Positions 1 to 9,141 are shown, numbered from the stretch's first letter. The stretch is DNA of 53,538 bases from JAILZP01 sp037444185 (GCA_037444185.1 JBBIMW010000015.1:1-53538); one strand, 5' to 3'. Notes: a model not told the origin generated them from the letters alone. Program-made: numbers and translations.

Positions 1-1
1 A

Positions 2-55
2 ACAAGAAAAGCGATACCTTTTTTAGCTATTAGGCGATGAAATCGCTTTTCTTGT
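2..55. repeat. palindromic intergenic repeat, copy 1
   Basis: Perfect 14-bp inverted arms, ACAAGAAAAGCGAT at 2-15 and its complement at 42-55, enclose a 26-base centre. The same element, with a centre nearly identical over 25 bases, recurs at 11087-11139. Both copies are intergenic. The second arm is T-rich but no clean T tract follows, so a simple terminator is not the obvious explanation; a dispersed palindromic element (REP- or MITE-like) is more likely. Confidence 0.75.
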
Positions 56-58
56 ATA

Positions 59-84
59 CAGCCCCCTTAAGGGCGGCTGTTTTT
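59..84 (+). terminator. rho-independent terminator of a gene left of the window
   Basis: An 8-bp GC-rich stem (CAGCC/CCC on the left, GGG/GGCTG on the right, one bulged C) with a TTAA loop at 67-70 is followed by five T at 80-84. It lies directly after palindromic repeat copy 1 and before the first gene, so it probably ends a transcript entering from outside the window. Confidence 0.65.
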
Positions 85-144
85 CTTTGAATATTTAAAA
101 ACCCTCAGGGCAGTATATATTTAAAAATCAAAGAGGGGGTTTTT

Positions 145-876
145 ATGACCAGGCTTCCTGTGGGAATAATTGTCTTAATTATTGTATCCGCACTGATATT
201 CTTCGGCCTTGCCCAAAGAGCCCTGGACAGGATGAAACTTTCGGACAGGGCGGCCCTGGCCGTCATAGCCGGACTGATAATCGGGAGCTTTATCGATATT
301 CCCCTCTGGGGAGGAAGGTATCCGGCAACGGTCAATCTGGGCGGGGCCTTAATACCCGTGGGCCTGGCCGCTTACCTGGTGGTCACGGCGGGAAGCGCAA
401 AGGAAAAAATAAGGTCCCTGGCGGGCGCCGCCATTACCACCCTGGTCATTTACGGGGTGGGGGCGTTGTTAATGAGAGGGCTGCCGGAACCGGGCGGAAG
501 GTTCGCATATCTGGATGTCCTCTGGCTGTTTCCTTTGGTGGCCGGCGCGGTGGGCTACCTGGCCGGCAGGTCGCGGCGGGGCGCCTTTGTTTCAGCCACC
601 ATGGGGCTTTTAATCTTTGACATAGGCCATTACGTCTGGCTTGCCGGCAGCGGAGCCCCGGCGGGCCGGGTGGACATCGGGGGGGCCGGCGCCTTTGACG
701 CCATTGTTATTTCAGGTGTATTCGCCATACTGCTGGCCGAGACGGTGGGAGAAGTCCGGGAAAGAATGGCCGGAGGTCCCACGGAAGAGGGCAGGGCGCC
801 AAGCCTGGCCGGCGCCCTGCGAAAACCGGGAATAGACGGCGGGGCTAAAAAAAACAACGGGGGTGCGCAGGAATGA
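145..876 (+). CDS. DUF1614 family integral membrane protein
   Basis: A 243-residue hydrophobic protein with about six or seven membrane segments (roughly residues 5-25, 34-53, 63-81, 90-110, 127-146, 149-170 and 182-200) and a charged cytoplasmic tail. I recognise it as DUF1614, a family of unknown function in spore-forming Clostridia that often sits beside spoIIP. The ATG at 145 follows GAGGGGGT at a suitable distance. The stop overlaps the spoIIP start by 4 bases (ATGA), indicating translational coupling and a possible envelope or sporulation role. No catalytic motif is visible. Confidence 0.8.
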   Translation: MTRLPVGIIVLIIVSALIFFGLAQRALDRMKLSDRAALAVIAGLIIGSFIDIPLWGGRYPATVNLGGALIPVGLAAYLVVTAGSAKEKIRSLAGAAITTLVIYGVGALLMRGLPEPGGRFAYLDVLWLFPLVAGAVGYLAGRSRRGAFVSATMGLLIFDIGHYVWLAGSGAPAGRVDIGGAGAFDAIVISGVFAILLAETVGEVRERMAGGPTEEGRAPSLAGALRKPGIDGGAKKNNGGAQE

Positions 877-2135
877 AAAAAACACGCCTGAATATATACC
901 TGGCGGCCGGTTTGCTGATGGCGGCGGCGGTTTCGGTATCCGCCCTCAGTTACGGAAGGGGCTGGCTGCCCGCCTGGAAGCCCCTCGACTTGGCGGAAAT
1001 GCTGGAGAACAGCGACCACCAGGCAGGTTACCTGGTCACCATCGCCGACACGGAAGGTAGTATTATTTCCAAGGCGGCCCGGGGAGTATCTGTGGGAGAT
1101 GAAATAATACAGTCCGATGGAAAGCACTACCGGGTCACCGGCGTCCGGGGTGACCAGGCCAGCGCCGGATTCCTGGGCGTGGACAAACAGTTCCTTGCCT
1201 ACAGCGGCTATTTTTCAAATATGGCTGTTCCCGTCACCGCCATGGCCAGGGAAGGCAGAAACCTGGTGGCCATTTACCACACCCACACCGGAGAGTCTTA
1301 TGTGCCCACCGACGGCAAGGACTCAATACCCTTCAAGGGCGGCATTTACCAGGTGGGACAGTCTTTGGTGAACAGACTGAAAAGTAGGAACGTCAATGTT
1401 GCGTACGATCAATCCCCGCACGATCCCCACGACAACAACGCTTACTACAGATCCAGAAGAACCGCCGCCAAGCTTTTAAAAGAAAACCCGGTGGCAATGC
1501 TGGATGTGCACCGGGATGGCATACCGGACGCCAATTATTACAGGAAAAACGTCTCCAATACCCAGGTGGCCCAGCTCCGGCTGGTTGTCGGCAGACAAAA
1601 CCCGAACATGAATGCAAACCTGGATTTTGCCAAGCGTATGATGGCATACGCCAACAAAGCCCACCCCGGAATAGTGAAGGAGATATTCATGGCCCGGGGC
1701 AACTACAACCAGGATCTGATGCCCACAGCCCTGCTCATTGAGGCCGGCACCCACCTTAACAGCAGGCAGGAGGCTGAAAAGGGAGTGACACTGTTCGCCG
1801 ACGCCATTCCAACGGTTCTGGGCTTAACCGCCACCGGGGGAGTACCCGGGGCAGCCGCCCAAACCGGGGGCGCCTGGAGATCCCTGGCCTGGATACTGGG
1901 ACTGACGCTGCTGGGCGGCGGCGCCTTCCTCCTGATTAGTTCCGGAGGGCTGAGACAGGCCAAAAACAGGCTCTCATCATATATCAGCCGTGAATTTACA
2001 GGTTTTACGGGCCCCCTCCGGGGTTCCGGCCTTAAAAAGCGGATCACCGGCGAAAAAAATGGGCCGGCCGCTGAAGCTGGAGGGGGGAGCAGCCCCGGGG
2101 AGGCGGAAATCCACCGCGAAAACAGTAAAAAATAA
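873..2135 (+). CDS. spoIIP: stage II sporulation protein P (SpoIIP), engulfment peptidoglycan hydrolase
   Basis: SpoIIP is a membrane-anchored amidase/endopeptidase that, with SpoIID and SpoIIM, removes septal peptidoglycan during engulfment. The 420-residue protein has an N-terminal signal anchor (about 7-27), then the family's zinc amidase core with IYHTHTGESY (about 134-143), LDVHRDG (about 209-215) and LLIEAGTHLN (about 288-297), supplying His and Glu ligands. Unusually, a second hydrophobic segment lies near 337-357, followed by a basic, glycine-rich tail, so both ends may be membrane-tethered. It is coupled to the DUF1614 gene by an ATGA overlap and followed 11 bases later by the YIEGIA gene. 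Confidence 0.92.
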   Translation: MKKTRLNIYLAAGLLMAAAVSVSALSYGRGWLPAWKPLDLAEMLENSDHQAGYLVTIADTEGSIISKAARGVSVGDEIIQSDGKHYRVTGVRGDQASAGFLGVDKQFLAYSGYFSNMAVPVTAMAREGRNLVAIYHTHTGESYVPTDGKDSIPFKGGIYQVGQSLVNRLKSRNVNVAYDQSPHDPHDNNAYYRSRRTAAKLLKENPVAMLDVHRDGIPDANYYRKNVSNTQVAQLRLVVGRQNPNMNANLDFAKRMMAYANKAHPGIVKEIFMARGNYNQDLMPTALLIEAGTHLNSRQEAEKGVTLFADAIPTVLGLTATGGVPGAAAQTGGAWRSLAWILGLTLLGGGAFLLISSGGLRQAKNRLSSYISREFTGFTGPLRGSGLKKRITGEKNGPAAEAGGGSSPGEAEIHRENSKK

Positions 2136-2146
2136 GGTGAAGGCCT

Positions 2147-3046
2147 ATGGATGACTACCTCGGGATGATCGCAGCCGGAACGACGGCCGGTGCCCTGGCC
2201 AGAATTCTTCTACTGAGAATAGACTATCGCCAGTATCCCGGCTATCCGCACGGCATGGTGGCCCACATTTCACTGGGGTTCATCGCCTCGGCCCTGGGCG
2301 CCGTGGCCATCCCGGCCATCCTCAAGCCGGACTTCACTGCGGTGACCTTCCTGGCGCTGGCGGCCCAGCAATTCAGAGAAATCCGGGGGATGGAGAGAAA
2401 AACCCTGGAGAATCTTGAGAACAATGAGCTGGTCAAAAGGGGGAGCGATTATATTGAGGGAATCGCCAGGGCCTTTGAGGCTAGGAACTACCTGGTCATG
2501 GCCACCTCCATGTCGGTCAGCGCGGCCTACCACCTGGGCAGGCTGCCCGGCGCCATTTTAACAGCCCTGCTTTTTATTGCGCTCAGCCTTACATTCAAGA
2601 CCGGGGAAACCGTGGGAGACATCTGCGAAGTGCAGCCGGCCCGCCTGCATTTTGAGGGCAGCCAGCTTAAAGTGGACGAAATAGTGATAATGAATGTGGG
2701 CTTGGGCGACATGAGGGAAAAAATACGGGAAGAAGGGCTGGCCGTCAGGATAAAACCGAAGGGCGCCAACGCCCGGGCGGTGATAAACGACATCGGGCAG
2801 CGCATGGCCATAGCGCACACAGCAGCCACAATACTGGGTCTAAAAAAGGACGCCGACACACCGGAGCTGACTCCTCTGGCACGGAAAAACCCGGACACCG
2901 GTGAGCTGGGACTGTACATTGTGCCGTTCATAAAGGATATGGAGGCACTGCTCCTGGCGGTAAAAAAAACACCGGTACTGGAATCGGCCCGGAACAAACC
3001 CCTGAGTACCGGGGCGGGAAGGATGGCGGCGAAAAAATATGACTGA
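2147..3046 (+). CDS. YIEGIA family membrane protein
   Basis: The 299-residue protein contains the family's signature YIEGIA (nt 2451-2468). Hydrophobic segments occupy roughly residues 5-25, 38-70 and 120-150, with a soluble C-terminal half. YIEGIA proteins (Pfam YIEGIA) are conserved in endospore formers; the molecular role is not established. The ATG at 2147 follows AAGGTG, 11 bases after spoIIP. The next gene overlaps its end by 8 bases and encodes the small protein that usually accompanies this family, so the two are probably made as a complex. Confidence 0.85.
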   Translation: MDDYLGMIAAGTTAGALARILLLRIDYRQYPGYPHGMVAHISLGFIASALGAVAIPAILKPDFTAVTFLALAAQQFREIRGMERKTLENLENNELVKRGSDYIEGIARAFEARNYLVMATSMSVSAAYHLGRLPGAILTALLFIALSLTFKTGETVGDICEVQPARLHFEGSQLKVDEIVIMNVGLGDMREKIREEGLAVRIKPKGANARAVINDIGQRMAIAHTAATILGLKKDADTPELTPLARKNPDTGELGLYIVPFIKDMEALLLAVKKTPVLESARNKPLSTGAGRMAAKKYD

Positions 3047-3230
3047 GGCAAGAGTCAAAAAAATTCTGGCGGTAATCACCGGCGACATGCGTATAGTGGC
3101 CGGGGGCGCCCCGGTTTTTTTGGGCAGGGATCAGCAGGAGTGCGAGCGGATGGCCCGGTCCCTGTCCCGTATACTGGACGCCATGGCCCACAGACTGGAA
3201 AACGGGACGTACATAATAGTATCGCAGTAG
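3039..3230 (+). CDS. small partner protein of YIEGIA (capping-complex subunit type)
   Basis: A 63-residue soluble protein starting with ATG at 3039 inside the end of the YIEGIA gene. The sequence is a short alpha/beta unit (KKILAVITGD strand, a central helix rich in Arg and Glu, and a final YIIVSQ strand). Database families describe such a protein as the capping complex subunit for YIEGIA; I rely on adjacency, size and sequence style rather than on any motif. Function unknown beyond the association. Confidence 0.7.
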   Translation: MTEARVKKILAVITGDMRIVAGGAPVFLGRDQQECERMARSLSRILDAMAHRLENGTYIIVSQ

Positions 3231-3276
3231 ACAGAATGAGAAATGCAGTATAAGCTATTTACAGGGCGGGTTATCC

Positions 3277-3792
3277 GTGAAAATCATATACCATTGCTAC
3301 GGCGGCACCCACTCCTCGGTGACCGCCGCCGGTATACACCTGGGCCTGCTGCCGAGGGACAGGCTTCCGGAATACAGTGAAATACTGAATCAAAAACTTT
3401 TTGACCGCCGGAAGAAGTGCGATATAGGCAAAATAGTCCCGATGGGACTGGACGGACAGGGGAACGAAATATACATTGTGGGGCGGCGAAGTCGCCCCAA
3501 ATTACTTTACAATGTTGCCGGGGGACTGTCGGAACTGCTGGGCGTGGACCGTAACAATCTGATGCTGGTGGACGTATCTTCCTTCGTCAATTCCTCCATG
3601 AAAGCTGGAGGTTTCATGTCCAGGAGGATGGGGCTGATCAGGCTGGGCAGGCCCATTGTGATATGGGGGACCATCAGGAATTACTCCCGCCTGGTGGGAC
3701 TGGTGGGGCAGGTTGTTTCATGCATTAAATCGCCCCCTTCGTCAAAGAACACAGATACCATACAAATCAGAAGCCCGGAGGCAAATTATTGA
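3277..3792 (+). CDS. DUF3189 family protein (first of a tandem pair)
   Basis: A 171-residue soluble protein beginning MKIIYHCYGGTHSSVTAA, the opening typical of DUF3189, found mainly in Clostridia near sporulation and envelope genes. The N-terminal CYGGTHSS segment after the first strand resembles a phosphate- or nucleotide-binding loop, but no enzymatic role is known. The start is GTG at 3277. The second DUF3189 gene starts inside the stop of this one (TTGA overlap), so they are co-translated. Confidence 0.75.
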   Translation: MKIIYHCYGGTHSSVTAAGIHLGLLPRDRLPEYSEILNQKLFDRRKKCDIGKIVPMGLDGQGNEIYIVGRRSRPKLLYNVAGGLSELLGVDRNNLMLVDVSSFVNSSMKAGGFMSRRMGLIRLGRPIVIWGTIRNYSRLVGLVGQVVSCIKSPPSSKNTDTIQIRSPEANY

Positions 3793-4250
3793 AGGCCCTG
3801 ATATTGTACAGCAACTGCAGTTTTCCAATCTCGGCCGTGGCCGGGGCCATTCTGACCGGTCGATTGCCCGGCCGGTACGAGCCGGGCAAAATCTGGAACA
3901 CTTTGTTTGCCGATGGCTGCACTGACTACTCCGACGGAAGGATCATTATTCTTGGGCGGGCCCCTGACGGTGTCATGGTGGCGGCCCTCACCGCCCGTTC
4001 AGGAAAAACCATACTAAAAAACCTGATCGAATCATTCCTTGAAATCTACCGCATAGAAGAAAGCTGTTGCACTGTTCTGGAAATAAACACCCCCGCCGGC
4101 CTGGGGCTGACCCTGGGGCAGGTACTACTGAGAATTCCGCCTGTCCGCGGGGCGGGCAGGGCGATGGTGGAAAAATATATTAAAAAAATCTATCCCGAGC
4201 TGCAAAGGGCCGTCAAACTTGACTGCAACCGCCCGATATCGGATAATTAA
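3789..4250 (+). CDS. DUF3189 family protein (second, divergent copy)
   Basis: This 153-residue protein opens with MKALILYSNCSFPISAVAGA, where the YSNCSFP loop replaces the YGGTHSS loop of the upstream DUF3189 protein; the rest is similarly alpha/beta and about the same size. I read the pair as an old tandem duplication with divergence at the loop. It starts with TTG at 3789 overlapping the previous stop and ends 37 bases before the radical-SAM gene. Confidence 0.65.
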   Translation: MKALILYSNCSFPISAVAGAILTGRLPGRYEPGKIWNTLFADGCTDYSDGRIIILGRAPDGVMVAALTARSGKTILKNLIESFLEIYRIEESCCTVLEINTPAGLGLTLGQVLLRIPPVRGAGRAMVEKYIKKIYPELQRAVKLDCNRPISDN

Positions 4251-4287
4251 ACGAGAACCGCTGCGGCGGCACAGAAAGGAACAAGAA

Positions 4288-5607
4288 GTGAACGCAAGGG
4301 GCCTTACGGTGAACCTGGTGGACCCCGGAAGCATCGCCGGGGAAATGGGGGTGGACCCGGGGGATATTCTCCTGTCATTGAACGGCCAAATACTGACTGA
4401 TATACTGGATTATCACTATCTGATCAGGGAAGGCCGGGTGACGGCGGAAGTAAAAAAGAAAAACGGAGAACGGTGGGAGCTGGATATAGAAAAGGATCCC
4501 GATCGAGATCTGGGCATTGATTTTAAATCCTCTGGAATGGAAAGAATTATCCGCTGCAAAAACAAGTGCATTTTTTGTTTTGTGGACCAAATGCCCCGGG
4601 GACTGAGAAAGACCCTGTACATCAAAGATGACGACTACAGGCTGTCCTTCCTGCAGGGAAGTTTCATAACCCTTACCAATATCACAGACCGGGATTTTGA
4701 AAGAATAGGCCGGCTGAGACTAAGCCCCCTTTACATATCGGTGCACACCACCAACCCCGGCCTGAGGCAGAAAATGATGGGCAACCCCGGAGCCAAAGAT
4801 ATACTGGCCGGGCTGAAGCGCCTGACCCGGATGAATATCGAGGTGCACACCCAGGCTGTAATCTGCCCGGGGGTGAACGATGGCGCTGAATTGTACCGAA
4901 CCATATCCGACCTGACCGGGCTGTGGCCCGGGATAAAGTCCCTGGCCGTGGTGCCGGCGGGTTTAACAGGCAAAAGGGACTCTCTTTATCCCATCGGCCG
5001 GTTCAACTCCGGGGAGGCTGCGGAAATAGTGGACAGCGTGCGGCGCTGGCAGGAAATATGCATCAAGTCCTTCAATTATCCCTTCGTCTTCGCCGGTGAT
5101 GAATTACACTTACTGGCCGGCAGGGAGATACCTCCCAGACGGATGTACGCAGATTTCCCCCAGACGGAAAACGGAGTGGGACTGGCCAGAATATTCCTTG
5201 ACCAGTGGAGCCGGGTGAAAAGCAGGATTCCTTCCGGAATAAAAAGGCCATTAAAAATGCACATAGTCACCGGGACCTTGGCCGGCCCCATGCTGGAACA
5301 GGTGGCCCGCAGGCTCTGCGCCGTTGAAAATCTGCAGGCTGAAGTGGTGACTGTTGAAAACAGCTTCTTTGGCCATACCGTTACCGTGGCGGGACTGCTT
5401 ACCGGAAGGGACATAATAAAAAAATTGAAACAGTTGAGCAGAAGCGATCTTATTGTACTGCCGTCATCCGTTATGCGCCGGGACAGCCCCATAACCTTGG
5501 ACGGCATAACCCTGGACGAGCTGGAGGCCGCCACGGGAGCCGCCGTTAAAACCGCCCCGGGCCCGGCGGAACTGATCAGAACCATTAAAGATGCAGCAGG
5601 TGATTGA
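4288..5607 (+). CDS. DUF512 protein: PDZ-like domain plus radical-SAM-type iron-sulfur domain
   Basis: The first ~70 residues (VDPGSIAGEMGVDPGDILLS) form a PDZ-like module. It is followed by CKNKCIFCFVDQMP, a CxxxCxxC radical-SAM cluster, then DDDYRLSFLQGSFITLTN and a C-terminal DUF512 region. The family, common in anaerobic Firmicutes and often next to der, is uncharacterised. An in-frame start at 4219 would lie inside the preceding gene; I chose GTG at 4288 because AAAGGA ends 7 bases upstream and it starts just before the PDZ module (439 residues). The stop is immediately followed by the der ATG. Confidence 0.85.
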   Translation: MNARGLTVNLVDPGSIAGEMGVDPGDILLSLNGQILTDILDYHYLIREGRVTAEVKKKNGERWELDIEKDPDRDLGIDFKSSGMERIIRCKNKCIFCFVDQMPRGLRKTLYIKDDDYRLSFLQGSFITLTNITDRDFERIGRLRLSPLYISVHTTNPGLRQKMMGNPGAKDILAGLKRLTRMNIEVHTQAVICPGVNDGAELYRTISDLTGLWPGIKSLAVVPAGLTGKRDSLYPIGRFNSGEAAEIVDSVRRWQEICIKSFNYPFVFAGDELHLLAGREIPPRRMYADFPQTENGVGLARIFLDQWSRVKSRIPSGIKRPLKMHIVTGTLAGPMLEQVARRLCAVENLQAEVVTVENSFFGHTVTVAGLLTGRDIIKKLKQLSRSDLIVLPSSVMRRDSPITLDGITLDELEAATGAAVKTAPGPAELIRTIKDAAGD

Positions 5608-6939
5608 ATGCCAAAACCAATCGTAGCCATCCTGGGAAGGCCCAACGTGGGCAAATCCACCCTTTTCAACCGCATTGCGGGCGAGAGGCTGGCAATAGTG
5701 GAAGAGCTCCCGGGAGTCACCAGGGACAGGCATTACCGGGACGCCGAATGGGCGGGGCGAAACTTCACCCTGGTGGACACCGGAGGCCTGGATTTCTCAG
5801 ACCAGGACACAATCGCCGGCAATATCCGGAAGCAGGCAGAGGTGGCAATAAGTGAGGCCGATGTAATAATCTTTGTGGTGGACGCCCGGACAGGCCTGAC
5901 CCCTGGCGACAGGGAAATAGCCGGAGTGCTGAGAAAGGCGGACAAACCGGTGGTACTGGTGGCAAACAAGGTGGAAAACTTCAGTGCCCAGAAGGAATAT
6001 CTTGAATTTTACAGCCTGGGCCTGGGGGAGCCCATTCCGGTCTCCGGGGCCCAAGGCATGAATACCGGCGACATGATGGACGCGGTGGTGCAAAGACTGC
6101 CCCGGGCGGAAGAGGAACCAGAAGACCCGGACCGGGTTAAAATAGCTGTAATCGGCCGGCCCAACGTGGGCAAGTCATCCCTGGTGAATAAAATACTGGG
6201 GGAAGAGCGGGTGATTGTGAGCAATATTCCAGGCACCACCAGGGACGCCATAGACACGCCGTTTTGCCGGGAGGGACGGAGCTACATACTGATTGACACC
6301 GCCGGAATAAGGAGAAAAAGCCGGATAGAGATTCCCACCGAAAGGTACAGTGTAATCCGGGCGTTAAGGGCCATCGACCGCAGCGATGTGGTACTGCTGG
6401 TCATCGACGCCGTAGAGGGAGTCACCGACCAGGACAAAAGAATAGCCGGCTACGCCCACGAACAGGGCAAGGCATCGATAATCGCGGTCAACAAATGGGA
6501 TTTGATTGATAAAGACCACCGCACGGCGGACAGATTTTCCGCCGGATTAAGGGAAGAGCTGGGGTTCATGAAATATGCCCCCGCTGTATACGTGTCCGCC
6601 CTGACCGGACAGCGGGTACCCAAAATATTGCAGATGGTGGACAAATCGGCGGAGAACCACAGCTTGAGGGTGTCCACACCGGGGATCAACAGCCTGATCC
6701 GGGAGTCAGTGATGCAAAATCCGCCTCCCTCATACAAAAACAGGCGCCTGAAAATATACTATACCGTGCAGAACGGTGTCAGGCCGCCGAAATTCACCTT
6801 CTTTGTCAACGACCCGGAATTGGCGCACTTTTCATACATGCGCTACCTGGAGAACCAGATCCGGCAGGCTTACGGCTTTGAAGGGACACCGGTGAAATTT
6901 GTGATGAAAAGAAGAAGCGGGAAGGGCGGGGGTTGTTGA
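5608..6939 (+). CDS. der: ribosome biogenesis GTPase Der (EngA)
   Basis: Der assists assembly of the 50S ribosomal subunit. The 443-residue protein has the diagnostic two tandem GTPase domains: GRPNVGKSTLFN, DTGG and NKVE in the first, and GRPNVGKSSLVN, DTAG and NKWD in the second. A C-terminal KH-like domain and a basic tail (MKRRSGKGGG) follow. Length is normal. The ATG at 5608 directly abuts the upstream TGA, so translation is probably coupled. Confidence 0.97.
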   Translation: MPKPIVAILGRPNVGKSTLFNRIAGERLAIVEELPGVTRDRHYRDAEWAGRNFTLVDTGGLDFSDQDTIAGNIRKQAEVAISEADVIIFVVDARTGLTPGDREIAGVLRKADKPVVLVANKVENFSAQKEYLEFYSLGLGEPIPVSGAQGMNTGDMMDAVVQRLPRAEEEPEDPDRVKIAVIGRPNVGKSSLVNKILGEERVIVSNIPGTTRDAIDTPFCREGRSYILIDTAGIRRKSRIEIPTERYSVIRALRAIDRSDVVLLVIDAVEGVTDQDKRIAGYAHEQGKASIIAVNKWDLIDKDHRTADRFSAGLREELGFMKYAPAVYVSALTGQRVPKILQMVDKSAENHSLRVSTPGINSLIRESVMQNPPPSYKNRRLKIYYTVQNGVRPPKFTFFVNDPELAHFSYMRYLENQIRQAYGFEGTPVKFVMKRRSGKGGGC

Positions 6940-6941
6940 AA

Positions 6942-7520
6942 ATGTGGCTGCTTTTACTGATTGCCAGCTACCTGATTGGATCAATACCCTTTGGCTTCAT
7001 AGTGGCCAGGGCCAGGGGGATCGACATAAGGCTGCACGGCAGCGGGAACATAGGTGCCACCAATGTCTGGCGCACATTGGGCGCCGGCTGGGGAATGCTG
7101 GTGTTGGCGCTGGACGCGCTAAAAGGGGTGGCGGGGGTGTTTCTCGGCAGGCTGGCCGGATTCGAGGGCGCGGAGCTGCTGACCGGCATCGCGGCGCTTC
7201 TGGGCCACGCCTTCCCCGTGTACCTCGGATTCAAAGGGGGTAAAATCATAGCCACCGGCCTGGGGGTAATGCTGGCCCTGGCGCCTCCGGTGGCGCTAAT
7301 GGCCGTATTGATCTTCGCCACTGTGGTTTTGCTTTCCAGATACGTTTCCCTTGGTTCCATCTGCGGCGCAGTGTCAGTGCCCATACTGCTGGCGCTATTC
7401 AATTACAGCGGAGCCTACCTGTTGTTCGGCCTGACGGTATGCATTTTCGCCATATTGAAACACATCCCAAACATTAAAAGGATGGCGGCGGGCACCGAAT
7501 CAAAGGTGAAATTCAAGTGA
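6942..7520 (+). CDS. plsY: acyl-phosphate:glycerol-3-phosphate acyltransferase PlsY
   Basis: PlsY transfers the acyl group from acyl-phosphate to glycerol-3-phosphate, the first membrane step of phospholipid synthesis. The protein of about 192 residues is almost entirely membrane-embedded and carries the conserved GSIPFGFI, the LHGSGNIGATNV loop and the GHAFPVYLGFKGGK motif. Starts at TTG 6933 or 6936 are possible and would overlap der; I prefer ATG 6942 because GGCGGGGG lies about 10 bases upstream. The gene order plsY-gpsA is common in Firmicutes and links acceptor supply to use. Confidence 0.95.
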   Translation: MWLLLLIASYLIGSIPFGFIVARARGIDIRLHGSGNIGATNVWRTLGAGWGMLVLALDALKGVAGVFLGRLAGFEGAELLTGIAALLGHAFPVYLGFKGGKIIATGLGVMLALAPPVALMAVLIFATVVLLSRYVSLGSICGAVSVPILLALFNYSGAYLLFGLTVCIFAILKHIPNIKRMAAGTESKVKFK

Positions 7521-7551
7521 CGCCGCCAAAACAACACCGGGGGTAATACAG

Positions 7552-8568
7552 TTGCAATCGAAAAAAATTTCCATCCTGGGCGCCGGCAGCTGGGGAACGG
7601 CCTTGGCCGTCCACCTGGCCAGGAAGGGCTACCACCCCCGCCTTTGGTCCCGCCGGGCGGAACTGGTGAAAGAAATGGCGGAAACCGGAAAAAACAGCGC
7701 CTACCTACCCGAGACTGAGATACCGGAAAGAGTGTCCGCCTGCTCCGACCTTGAAGAAGCCGTGCGGACGGCGGAGGTGTTGATTTTTGCGGTCCCCTCC
7801 CACGCCTTTAGGGAGGTGTTGATGCAGGCCCTGCCAAAAATGTGGCGGGACACCGTTTTAATAAACGCAGCCAAAGGAATCGACGAGAACACCCTGCAGC
7901 GCCAATCCGAAATATTCGAGGAAATAGCCGGAAAAAATGAAAACTATGCCGTCCTCTCCGGTCCCAGCCACGCCGAAGAGGTGGGACTGGGCATGCCCAC
8001 CGCGGTGGTGGTGGCTTCCCAACACGGCACCTGCTCCATAAAGGCCCAGCACATATTGATGTCGCCTGACTTCAGGGTTTATACCAATACTGACGTAATC
8101 GGAGTGGAGCTGGGCGGTTCATTGAAAAACATAATCGCCCTGGGCACCGGTATTGCCGAAGGACTGGGCTATGGCGACAACACCAAGGCCGCCCTCATGA
8201 CCAGGGGGCTGGCCGAAATCACCAGGCTGGGCACCGCCCTGGGCGCCAGCCCGATGACATTCTCGGGACTGGCGGGATTAGGCGACCTCATAGTGACATG
8301 CACCAGCAGACACAGCAGAAACCGGAGAGCCGGAATAGAAATAGGCTCCGGCAAAACTCTGGAGGAAGCCCTGGCATCGGTCCGGATGGTGGTGGAGGGG
8401 GTGAGAACCACTCTGGCGGCCAAAAAGATATCCCTGCGCCATAAAGTGGAAATGCCCATCACCGACCAGATGCACAGTGTTCTATTCGAGGGGAAAAACC
8501 CCATGGAAGCGGTGGCGGCGTTGATGGGACGGGGAAAAAAGGACGAAACGGAGTGCATGATTGTATAA
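7552..8568 (+). CDS. gpsA: NAD(P)H-dependent glycerol-3-phosphate dehydrogenase
   Basis: GpsA reduces dihydroxyacetone phosphate to sn-glycerol-3-phosphate, the substrate of PlsY encoded just upstream. The 338-residue protein begins with the Rossmann loop ISILGAGSWGTALA, has the NAAKGID and GPSHAEE segments, the catalytic-lysine helix GGSLKNIIALGTGI, and the conserved GLAGLGDLIVTC. The TTG start at 7552 lies 6 bases after a GGGGGT ribosome site. Confidence 0.96.
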   Translation: MQSKKISILGAGSWGTALAVHLARKGYHPRLWSRRAELVKEMAETGKNSAYLPETEIPERVSACSDLEEAVRTAEVLIFAVPSHAFREVLMQALPKMWRDTVLINAAKGIDENTLQRQSEIFEEIAGKNENYAVLSGPSHAEEVGLGMPTAVVVASQHGTCSIKAQHILMSPDFRVYTNTDVIGVELGGSLKNIIALGTGIAEGLGYGDNTKAALMTRGLAEITRLGTALGASPMTFSGLAGLGDLIVTCTSRHSRNRRAGIEIGSGKTLEEALASVRMVVEGVRTTLAAKKISLRHKVEMPITDQMHSVLFEGKNPMEAVAALMGRGKKDETECMIV

Positions 8569-8595
8569 AATTTATCGGCAGAGGGGGATTTATCA

Positions 8596-9111
8596 GTGAT
8601 AATTGTCGAATACCAGGGAAAAAGGCCCCAGATAGCCGAAGGGGTGTTTGTGGCCCCCACTGCGGTGATTATTGGTGACGTCACCCTGGGTGAAGGATCC
8701 AGCGTCTGGTACGGGGCCGTGTTAAGGGGAGACTTCGGCAAAATCACCATCGGCAGGAACACCAGCATACAAGACAATGTGGTTATCCACATGACCCCCG
8801 GTGGAGAGGCAAAAGTCGGAGACAACTGCACCATCGCCCACGGGGCGGTGCTGCATACCGCCACGGTGGGGAACGGCACCGTGGTGGGCATGAACGCCGT
8901 TCTCCTCGATAATTGCGTGGTGGGGGAACAGTGCATGATTGCCGCGGGAAGCGTGGTCTCCTCGGGCGCCAGCATCCCCGACAGACACTTGGCCGCCGGC
9001 TCCCCGGCAGCGCCGAAGAAAGAAATTTCCGGCCAGGCGCTGAGCTGGGTCACCGCCAGTTCCATGGCCTACTCGCACCTGGCTAAATCGTATGTGGAAC
9101 AGGGACTTTAA
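8596..9111 (+). CDS. gamma-class carbonic-anhydrase-like hexapeptide-repeat protein
   Basis: A 171-residue left-handed beta-helix protein with repeated hexapeptides from about residue 10 to 130. Three histidines match the metal ligands of gamma carbonic anhydrases: VVIHMT, then TIAHGAVLH (two). The acidic loop that carries the proton shuttle in archaeal Cam appears absent, as in most bacterial YrdA/PaaY-like members, so activity on CO2 is possible but unproven. GTG start at 8596; a terminator follows the stop and ends the der-plsY-gpsA transcript. Confidence 0.88.
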   Translation: MIIVEYQGKRPQIAEGVFVAPTAVIIGDVTLGEGSSVWYGAVLRGDFGKITIGRNTSIQDNVVIHMTPGGEAKVGDNCTIAHGAVLHTATVGNGTVVGMNAVLLDNCVVGEQCMIAAGSVVSSGASIPDRHLAAGSPAAPKKEISGQALSWVTASSMAYSHLAKSYVEQGL

Positions 9112-9141
9112 GCAACATTACCCTGTTTCCATCTGCACTCC

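Noticed and set aside
8169..9065. 298-codon minus-strand frame over gpsA and the carbonic-anhydrase-like gene
   Set aside because: Both genes on the plus strand are clear; the frame spans their junction without its own signals.
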